Below are positions 6,753-11,378 of a stretch of 11,378 bases of DNA, piece after piece (positions within the stretch are counted from its first letter, which is position 1; each line of letters begins with the position of its first letter). Below the pieces are notes generated by a model. The model did not search any database and was not told the DNA's origin. It was given only the letters and a program-made list of their open reading frames with translations. A program made the translations under genes and the position numbers. Origin of the DNA: SHAN690 sp040905305 (GTDB taxonomy: Bacteria; Bacteroidota; Bacteroidia; Flavobacteriales_G; Salibacteraceae); contig JBBDRU010000034.1 in assembly GCA_040905305.1 (NCBI GenBank), positions 1 to 11,378 of the forward strand, read 5' to 3'.

Positions 6753-7856
6753 ATGCATTTAGCCAGAATTAGTCTTGTAAATTTCAAGAATATTGAGGAA
6801 GCCTCATGCGAACTGGCTGAGAAGGTGAATTGTTTCCTTGGCAACAACGGTGCTGGAAAGACATCGATGCTCGATTCCATTTATTACCTCGCATTTTGTA
6901 AAAGTTTCTTTAATCCGATCGACTCTCAAAATATTCAGCATGATGAGGATTTTTTTGTCATTGACGGTCATTTCAATATTGATGGAGATGATGAACGTGT
7001 TTTTTGTGGTCTGAAAAGAAGTGAAAAAAAGCGTTTTAAGCGAAATCAAAAAGAATACGACAGGCTGGCTGATCATATCGGAGTGATACCATTGGTTATG
7101 ATTGCACCTGCAGATTCAGCGCTAGTTCGGGAGGGTAGCGACCTCAGGAGGAAATTCATGGATGGAATTATTTCTCAGTACGACCGTTCTTACCTCGATA
7201 CGCTGCTTCAATACAATCGAATTTTAGCGCAACGCAACGCACTGTTGAAGCACCAATGGGCAGAACGAAAGTTTGATGAGTTAAGCCTTGATGTACTTGA
7301 TGAGCAGCTTGATGATTTAGGAAAAGCGATTTTCCAAAAGCGCAATACGTTCCTTGAAGGATACTTGCCGATTTTTGAGCAGTTTTATGCCTTGATCTCT
7401 GGTGGGGCAGAGCAAGTGGGAATCACGTATGATAGCCAACTCAAAGAAGGTGCTTTGATCGACCTGCTAAAAGAAGGTCGTCAACGCGACTATCGAGCGC
7501 AGTATACCACCCAAGGCTTGCACAAAGACGACCTTCAGTTCACTATTGCCGGTCATCCGATGAAGAAGTTCGGAAGTCAGGGCCAGATCAAAAGCTTTGT
7601 TATCAGCCTGCGATTGGCGCAGTTTGACTTTTTGAAAGATTTGAAACAGCGAAAGCCGATACTTCTGCTCGATGATGTTTTCGATAAGCTTGATGATCAG
7701 CGCGTAGCGGCATTGATGAACTTGGTTAGCGAGGATCATTTCGGTCAGATTTTCATTACGGATGCTAACTTACATCGCGTTCCAGACTTGTTTAAAAATG
7801 AGGATGTGCCGTTAAAAAAATTCCTCGTAGAAAAGGGAAGAATTCAGCAACTTTGA
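6753..7856 (+). CDS. recF: DNA replication and repair protein RecF
   Basis: RecF is an SMC/ABC-like ATPase that binds gapped DNA and, with RecO and RecR, helps load RecA at stalled forks and single-strand gaps. The 367-residue protein is full length for the family. Walker A is GNNGAGKTS (30-38), the ABC signature is FGSQGQIKS (273-281), and Walker B with the D-loop is ILLLDDVFDKLD (303-314). The TTQGLHKDD block (252-260), typical of RecF, precedes the signature. The N-terminal MHLARISLVNFKNI also fits RecF. A DUF721 gene follows after 4 bp and is surely in the same transcript. It is not beside dnaA, dnaN or gyrB within this window, unlike in many other phyla. Confidence 0.97.
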   Translation: MHLARISLVNFKNIEEASCELAEKVNCFLGNNGAGKTSMLDSIYYLAFCKSFFNPIDSQNIQHDEDFFVIDGHFNIDGDDERVFCGLKRSEKKRFKRNQKEYDRLADHIGVIPLVMIAPADSALVREGSDLRRKFMDGIISQYDRSYLDTLLQYNRILAQRNALLKHQWAERKFDELSLDVLDEQLDDLGKAIFQKRNTFLEGYLPIFEQFYALISGGAEQVGITYDSQLKEGALIDLLKEGRQRDYRAQYTTQGLHKDDLQFTIAGHPMKKFGSQGQIKSFVISLRLAQFDFLKDLKQRKPILLLDDVFDKLDDQRVAALMNLVSEDHFGQIFITDANLHRVPDLFKNEDVPLKKFLVEKGRIQQL

Positions 7857-7860
7857 GCGC

Positions 7861-8178
7861 ATGGCAAAGTATAAATCAAAATACGATAATCGAAAATCTA
7901 ATCAGGAGACTCTTGGTGAGGTTATCCATCGTATGTTGAACGTTTATAGGCTGCAAAGCGGTTTAACTGAAATCCAGTTGAAAAACGACTGGAAGGAAAT
8001 CGTGGGAGCTATGGTGGCCACAAAAACGGAAGACCTGTATTTAAAAGGATCCAAATTGTTTATCAAATTGAATTCGGCAGCGGTGAGGCAAGAACTTCAC
8101 TATCAAAAAGACGACATCATGCGTAACGTGAATGACCACATGAAAGCAAATGTGGTCAGTGAAGTTATCCTTCGCTAA
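7861..8178 (+). CDS. DUF721 family protein, DciA-type replication factor
   Basis: This 105-residue protein belongs to DUF721. The family includes DciA, which helps operate or load the replicative helicase DnaB in bacteria lacking DnaC or DnaI loaders. The typical block WKEIVG (44-49) follows a helical region (about 16-35) and is succeeded by an alternating beta pattern around LYLKGSKLFIKLNSAA and a helix with QELHYQKDDIM, as expected for the KH-like fold. It is short but close to the minimal DUF721 domain. The ATG lies 4 bp after the recF stop with no Shine-Dalgarno, so translation probably depends on recF. A recF–DUF721 pair is also known in other phyla, which supports a joint role at the replication fork. 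Whether this copy is the cell's functional DciA is inferred. Confidence 0.86.
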   Translation: MAKYKSKYDNRKSNQETLGEVIHRMLNVYRLQSGLTEIQLKNDWKEIVGAMVATKTEDLYLKGSKLFIKLNSAAVRQELHYQKDDIMRNVNDHMKANVVSEVILR

Positions 8179-8189
8179 AAAAGGAGGTG

Positions 8190-9629
8190 CTAATCAACGT
8201 ATTCGTACGCTCCGATATCTGGCACTCCTACACGGCCGTTGCCTACAATGTCTGTAGATTGATCGGTTGGAAATCCATTATTTATCGCTGCAGAATATTG
8301 ATTCAGCTGATAGCCTTTTGAAACGTTTTCAAACAAAGCGTCAAAAACTTCACCGTCAACGTTAGTTGAACGCGGATTTAAAACAATGCTGTTGAAGTGA
8401 ATCGGATCGTTCAGCTCATTTGTGTCGCTTTTGATAACGCAATGATCGAAGAAATAATCAAACACTTCGGTTTCATTTTCATCCAATGCCAATTCTTCAT
8501 CTAAGGCGCCATAGATGATCGTATTGTCAAACCGTGCCGTAAGATCACGCACGTAGGTTTGCCCATCTACCTCAAAATAATTATTAAGCAATAATGTGGC
8601 TTTGCTGCGCGGGTTTTCTGACCAAAAGTTAGCGAATGTGCAATGATTGAAGCTGTAATTTCCGCCATACCTCAATGCTACCGCATGATCTCCACAATTG
8701 GCGATCACGGAATTAACCGCTTCAATGCGTGAATCCTGTGCTAGCAGACCAAAAAAACTCATGTTCAAAATCTGCGTGTTTTCCAGAATTAAAGTTGGGT
8801 TCTCATTGGTGTTTGAATCTACGGTTATTCCTACGGTTCCATTTTTAATTATGGCGTTTCTGACTTCATTGTCAACGGAAGTTTGAGTCAGGTATATCCC
8901 ACCATATAACTCACCCCACTGGCCGGGAACATCATCGAAAAATGATTCTAAACGATCTCCCTGAATGATGATTGGGTCGCCAACGCATCCCAAAATCTTA
9001 AGGCTGGCTTCATGCCCTACTATTAAGCCACTGTTCGAATGGAAATGAACGCGAGCTCCACACGGAATGGTGAGCACCGCACCGGTATCTACAATGGAAT
9101 AGCCATAAAAAACAATCGGTTTATCAATTGGCAACACCCAACTATCACCTAAACCATCTCCATTTTGATCACCAAAGGAAATAGAAGGGTAGAAGTAAGC
9201 ATCCTGACCCCATGCTACCAATTGTACACTTTGCGCATTTTGTTCGGTTTGAACAATCAGCTTTTCCTCCAGCACCATAGGATTTGTTCCGCCATTTGGG
9301 TCAACCGTTACCTCTATAAAAACGAACATGCTGTCGAAGGGGGCAATCGTTAGGTCATTTACCACTCTTCCGGAGGTGCCATCAGCATTTAGTTTGAAGT
9401 TTGAGGCACTGCCATTTTCCAAATAAATGCTCGAAATTTCTATGGTTCGGTCATAAGGGTTGAAAATTTTTATTCGTTCAGTGATTGATCCGATGGTTGT
9501 GAAAACCGTATCGAAAAAAACCGTATCCGAAGAAAAGGTAAGTTCGGCTTTTCCCTGAAACAATGGATCGCGTCTGCATGCTCCTAAAAGCAGCAGGGAA
9601 ATGAATATGAATAGCAGAGAAATGCGCAT
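8190..9629 (-). CDS. predicted lipoprotein with Ig-like N-terminal part and right-handed parallel beta-helix
   Basis: This 479-residue protein has a lipoprotein signal peptide: a hydrophobic stretch at 5-15 and lipobox LGAC with Cys18 as the lipidated residue. Residues about 30-140 look like an immunoglobulin/ASH-type beta sandwich (alternating beta strands such as ERIKIFNPYDRTIEI). Residues about 150-360 resemble a right-handed parallel beta-helix with many Asn/Gly turns and short repeats (NGTVGITVDSN, LILENTQILN, IEAVNSVIANC). The end carries DIGAYEY (471-477), a motif common at the C-terminus of choice-of-anchor Q type beta-helix proteins. It should sit on the outer or inner membrane facing outward. 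No catalytic residues for polysaccharide lyase activity can be pointed to, so function is unknown; glycan binding or surface structure is a guess. It converges on the DUF721 gene with 11 bp between. Confidence 0.85.
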   Translation of the reverse strand: MRISLLFIFISLLLLGACRRDPLFQGKAELTFSSDTVFFDTVFTTIGSITERIKIFNPYDRTIEISSIYLENGSASNFKLNADGTSGRVVNDLTIAPFDSMFVFIEVTVDPNGGTNPMVLEEKLIVQTEQNAQSVQLVAWGQDAYFYPSISFGDQNGDGLGDSWVLPIDKPIVFYGYSIVDTGAVLTIPCGARVHFHSNSGLIVGHEASLKILGCVGDPIIIQGDRLESFFDDVPGQWGELYGGIYLTQTSVDNEVRNAIIKNGTVGITVDSNTNENPTLILENTQILNMSFFGLLAQDSRIEAVNSVIANCGDHAVALRYGGNYSFNHCTFANFWSENPRSKATLLLNNYFEVDGQTYVRDLTARFDNTIIYGALDEELALDENETEVFDYFFDHCVIKSDTNELNDPIHFNSIVLNPRSTNVDGEVFDALFENVSKGYQLNQYSAAINNGFPTDQSTDIVGNGRVGVPDIGAYEYVD

Positions 9630-9634
9630 CGGTG

Positions 9635-9642
9635 CAAATTAA
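9635..9642 (-). promoter_or_regulatory. degenerate -7 element TTAATTTG of the lipoprotein gene
   Basis: TTAATTTG on the minus strand differs from TAnnTTTG at one defined base and ends 5 bases before the ATG at 9629. The spacing is like that of recF and the GlmU-like gene. No TTTG -33 element is evident, so this is tentative. Confidence 0.35.
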
Positions 9643-9660
9643 CCTTCAATAATCTAAAAT

Positions 9661-9674
9661 ATTGCACGTTCAAT
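9661..9674. promoter_or_regulatory. candidate operator, palindrome ATTGcACGTtCAAT
   Basis: This 14-bp inverted repeat has six of seven base pairs matching and a central ACGT. It lies between the divergent lipoprotein and rpmE2 genes, at about the -33 region of both. It could bind a dimeric regulator acting on either gene. It does not resemble the Zur boxes known to control alternative L31 genes in E. coli or B. subtilis. Confidence 0.3.
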
Positions 9675-9696
9675 GTAATTTCTTTTAAAAGCTTCC

Positions 9697-9704
9697 TATA
9701 TTTG
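9697..9704 (+). promoter_or_regulatory. -7 element TATATTTG of rpmE2
   Basis: This is an exact TAnnTTTG match, followed by CAGCCC, 19 bases before the ATG at 9724. The core TATATTTGCAGCC is identical to the one before the TPR-ribH operon. The leader after the predicted start is A-rich (AATAAAAAAAGGC), a feature often seen before highly translated genes in this phylum, in place of a Shine-Dalgarno. No clear -33 TTTG. Confidence 0.7.
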
Positions 9705-9723
9705 CAGCCCAATAAAAAAAGGC

Positions 9724-9999
9724 ATGAAGAAGGAGATTCATCCAGAAGAGTACAGACCGGTTGTTTTTAAAGATATGAGTAATGGTTATTCATTTATTTG
9801 CCGTTCATGTGCAAACACAAAAGAAACGGTCAAGTGGGAAGATGGGAACGAATACCCATTGGTGAAGCTTGAGATTTCACATATGTCGCACCCGTTTTAT
9901 ACTGGTAAGTTACAACTTGTTGACACTGCAGGACGCGTAGATAAATTCCGAAACCGATACAAGCGTCACATTAAGGAAGAAGAAAAGAAAGAGGATTAA
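9724..9999 (+). CDS. rpmE2: 50S ribosomal protein L31, type B
   Basis: This is a 91-residue type B (zinc-free) ribosomal protein L31, a small protein of the 50S subunit bridging to the 30S head. It begins MKKEIHPEEYRPVVFKDMSN and carries the hallmark SHPFYTGK (55-62) and DTAGRVDKFRNRY (67-79). In zinc-binding L31 the residues before HPFxTG form CxxC; here that place holds Ser52 and Ser55, so this is the C-minus form. An unrelated Cys26-x2-Cys29 pair is present nearer the N-terminus. The tail is highly charged (KEEEKKED). It is a single-gene unit with its own promoter element and a strong terminator, as expected for a ribosomal protein outside the large operons. The gene may be the only L31 copy, since many Bacteroidota keep just this form, but the window cannot show that. 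Confidence 0.96.
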   Translation: MKKEIHPEEYRPVVFKDMSNGYSFICRSCANTKETVKWEDGNEYPLVKLEISHMSHPFYTGKLQLVDTAGRVDKFRNRYKRHIKEEEKKED

Positions 10000-10021
10000 A
10001 CCTCTTTATTTAACGATACTG

Positions 10022-10052
10022 AAAGCCCTTTGCATTAGCATAGGGCTTTTTT
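10022..10052 (+). terminator. intrinsic terminator of rpmE2
   Basis: An 8-bp stem AAAGCCCT/AGGGCTTT (10022-10029 with 10042-10049) continues, after one T·T mismatch, with TGC/GCA closing an ATTA tetraloop. The descending arm runs into six T residues (10047-10052). It lies 22 bp after the rpmE2 stop and separates it from the GlmU-like gene on the same strand. Confidence 0.9.
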
Positions 10053-10079
10053 GTGTTTATCATTGCGCCACTAACTTTG
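10050..10079 (+). promoter_or_regulatory. promoter of the GlmU-like gene (TTTG, 18 bp, TAACTTTG)
   Basis: TTTG (10050-10053) is followed by an 18-bp spacer and TAACTTTG (10072-10079), both exact to the Bacteroidota consensus TTTG and TAnnTTTG. It is the best-formed promoter in the window. The -33 half sits within the T-tract of the preceding terminator. Only 4 bases separate the -7 element from the ATG at 10084, so the mRNA should be leaderless or almost so. Confidence 0.7.
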
Positions 10080-10083
10080 ACTT

Positions 10084-11253
10084 ATGATTCAAAACATTGT
10101 TTTAGTTGATCACACCGAAAGAGATCATTTATTGCCGCTAACATTCACAAGGCCTGTGGCGGCAATGCGCATTGGCATTTTTACCCTGGCAGAAAAATGG
10201 CAGCATTTGACCGGCAAAGCTGTTTCCTTCAAAACGCAAGATTATTTATCCAAGCTTTTCCCTGTGTCAATATCCGACCAAAACATGTTTATCAATGGTG
10301 CTGTGCATCCTACAAAAGAATTGATTTTGGCTATTGAATCATTGGAAGAAGGTCAATCCTTGTTTAAGGATGATGTTTGGATAGCAACCATCGCGACTTC
10401 TGAGGGGGAAATTGCAAGCACCGATGAGGTGATTGACTTTGAAGGTACGCTAGTGCATATTGACCGTTCTTGGAAAATTTTTCAAAATAACGGATGGGCG
10501 ATCGATCAGGATTTGTCCTGGATTAGGTCTCAGCGTAAAAGCGAACCCATTCCTGCAGGTGTTATTGCTATTGGAGAACATATTTTCGTTGAGAAGGGAG
10601 CTCAAATCCAGCCTTCTGTTGTTCTCAATTCAGAGGAAGGTCCGATTTATATCGGTGCCAATGCCATTGTGATGGAGGGCAGCATGGTAAGAGGCGCTTT
10701 GGCGTTATCAGATCACTCACAATTGAAAATGGGGGCGAAAATTTACGGTCCCACTACCGTTGGCCCGCATTCTAAAGTAGGAGGAGAGGTGAATAATTCT
10801 GTCATTTTCGGTTATACTAATAAAGCCCATGACGGTTTTCTTGGCAACTCTGTGATTGGCGAATGGTGCAACCTGGGTGCCGACACCAACACATCTAACC
10901 TTAAGAACACGTATGCAGATGTTAAGGTTTTTAATTATGCGCTGGGTCGAAGTGAAAGCACAGGTTCTCAATTTTGTGGTTTGATTATGGGAGATCATGC
11001 AAAAGCAGGCATTAACACCATGTTTAATACCGGCACTGTTTGCGGAGTTTTTGCTAACGTTTTTGGCGGTGATTTTCCTCACCGAAATATTCCTGATTTT
11101 GGATGGGGTGGGGCATCCGGGTTTAAGAATTACCGTTTAGCTGATGCCTTACAGGTAGCAGAGATCGTGATGGCTAGACGTGGAATCGAACTAACCAAAG
11201 AGAGGGCAGAAGCTTTTACTTACTTGCACGAATCTTTCAGGGCTGAAAAGTAA
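10084..11253 (+). CDS. GlmU family protein: putative UDP-GlcNAc diphosphorylase / GlcN-1-P acetyltransferase
   Basis: This 389-residue protein belongs to the Bacteroidota alternative GlmU group (the family modelled as alt_bact_glmU), thought to make UDP-N-acetylglucosamine for peptidoglycan and glycan synthesis. The N-terminal part (1-130) has the family's LPLTFTRPVAAMRIGIFTLAEKW (17-39) in place of the LxxGxGTRM nucleotide loop of ordinary GlmU. Residues about 155-330 form a left-handed beta-helix of hexapeptide repeats (GAQIQP, IYIGANAIV, TTVGPHSKVGG). KAHDGFLG (247-254) and LGADTNTSN (264-272) align with the acetyltransferase active-site blocks of GlmU; His249 is the likely counterpart of the catalytic His363 in E. 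coli. The C-terminus (about 350-389) is helical. It has its own promoter and appears monocistronic. Family membership is firm; which reactions it catalyses is inferred. Confidence 0.93.
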   Translation: MIQNIVLVDHTERDHLLPLTFTRPVAAMRIGIFTLAEKWQHLTGKAVSFKTQDYLSKLFPVSISDQNMFINGAVHPTKELILAIESLEEGQSLFKDDVWIATIATSEGEIASTDEVIDFEGTLVHIDRSWKIFQNNGWAIDQDLSWIRSQRKSEPIPAGVIAIGEHIFVEKGAQIQPSVVLNSEEGPIYIGANAIVMEGSMVRGALALSDHSQLKMGAKIYGPTTVGPHSKVGGEVNNSVIFGYTNKAHDGFLGNSVIGEWCNLGADTNTSNLKNTYADVKVFNYALGRSESTGSQFCGLIMGDHAKAGINTMFNTGTVCGVFANVFGGDFPHRNIPDFGWGGASGFKNYRLADALQVAEIVMARRGIELTKERAEAFTYLHESFRAEK

Positions 11254-11257
11254 AATC

Positions 11258-11299
11258 GGACAAAAAAGCAGATGTCGCTTCTTGGCACATAGCTTGTCC
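11258..11299. repeat. bulged inverted repeat after the GlmU-like gene
   Basis: GGACAA (11258-11263) pairs with TTGTCC (11294-11299). Inside this, GC pairs with GC and ATGT with ACAT around an 11-nt loop, with an A4 bulge on one side. It begins 4 bp after the stop codon. No T-tract follows on the plus strand, so it is more likely a 3' UTR structure than an efficient terminator. Confidence 0.45.
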
Positions 11300-11315
11300 T
11301 TAAGGCTGGTGGAGA

Positions 11316-11341
11316 GGAGAAAAAATTTCTCCGGTATTTTG
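11316..11341 (+). terminator. possible terminator of the GlmU-like gene
   Basis: A perfect 7-bp stem GGAGAAA/TTTCTCC with an AAA loop (11316-11332) is followed by GGTATTTTG. The stem is partly A/T and the T-run is short and interrupted, so termination may be weak. It lies 63 bp after the stop codon. The rest of the window to 11378 shows no gene I can support. Confidence 0.45.
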
Positions 11342-11378
11342 ATTGATAAACGCGCTAAATGCTATGACTGACGATAGT

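Noticed and set aside
7848..7855. CAACTTTG 5 bases before the DUF721 ATG as an internal promoter
   Set aside because: It mismatches the -7 consensus at the first base, overlaps the last codons and stop of recF, and has no -33 partner that I can see; co-transcription with recF explains the gene better.
8181..8189. AAGGAGGTG, a perfect Shine-Dalgarno-like string just after the DUF721 stop
   Set aside because: No start codon with a usable reading frame follows at a proper distance on the plus strand, and the site lies in an 11-bp gap between converging genes; most likely chance.
10717..11082. 121-codon minus-strand open frame opposite the GlmU-like gene
   Set aside because: It is fully antisense to the hexapeptide-repeat coding region, and its open length follows from the codon use of the real gene.
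11364..11378. ATG at 11364 as the start of a plus-strand gene
   Set aside because: Only five codons are visible before the edge and there is no well-formed promoter or ribosome binding site.

Overview
The window reads as chromosomal DNA from a member of the Bacteroidota, most likely a Flavobacteriales-type organism; family and genus cannot be fixed from this alone. Four things point there: a moxR–DUF58–batA–batB aerotolerance-type operon in the usual Bacteroidota order, the Bacteroidota-specific GlmU-like protein, a type B ribosomal protein L31, and several -7 promoter elements of the TAnnTTTG type with almost no Shine-Dalgarno sequences before the genes. Coding density is very high, with no gene-free stretch over about 180 bp. 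I see no insertion sequence, tRNA, rRNA, CRISPR array or phage gene.

Layout. Positions 1-4890 (minus strand) hold a tightly packed Bat operon, transcribed from 4890 towards 1: a MoxR AAA+ ATPase, a DUF58 protein, a signal-peptide membrane protein of unknown function, BatA, and BatB, which runs off the left edge. The last four genes overlap by 4, 8 and 8 bp. Divergent from moxR is a short MazG/PRA-PH-type nucleotide pyrophosphohydrolase (5072-5491, plus). It converges on a two-gene minus-strand unit, a membrane-anchored TPR protein followed by ribH (lumazine synthase), with 1 bp between them. Divergent from the TPR gene, recF and a DUF721 (DciA-type) gene form a plus-strand DNA replication/repair pair (6753-8178). 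They converge on a large minus-strand beta-helix lipoprotein of unknown function (8190-9629). The right end carries rpmE2 (L31 type B), a clear intrinsic terminator, and a GlmU-like nucleotidyl/acetyltransferase for UDP-GlcNAc synthesis. The final 125 bp contain two inverted repeats and no gene I can support.

How the genes work together. The MoxR ATPase is expected to remodel or load the MIDAS-type von Willebrand A proteins encoded beside it (DUF58 protein, BatA, BatB), a cell-envelope system whose exact role is still unsettled. RecF and the DUF721 protein both act on DNA replication and repair. RibH serves riboflavin synthesis and the GlmU-like enzyme serves peptidoglycan precursor synthesis. 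These are mostly core housekeeping genes; I found no convincing new defence or mobile system. The observations most worth following up are regulatory: candidate leaderless promoters, a -33 element embedded in a terminator T-tract, two identical promoter cores, and a near-perfect palindrome between the lipoprotein gene and rpmE2.
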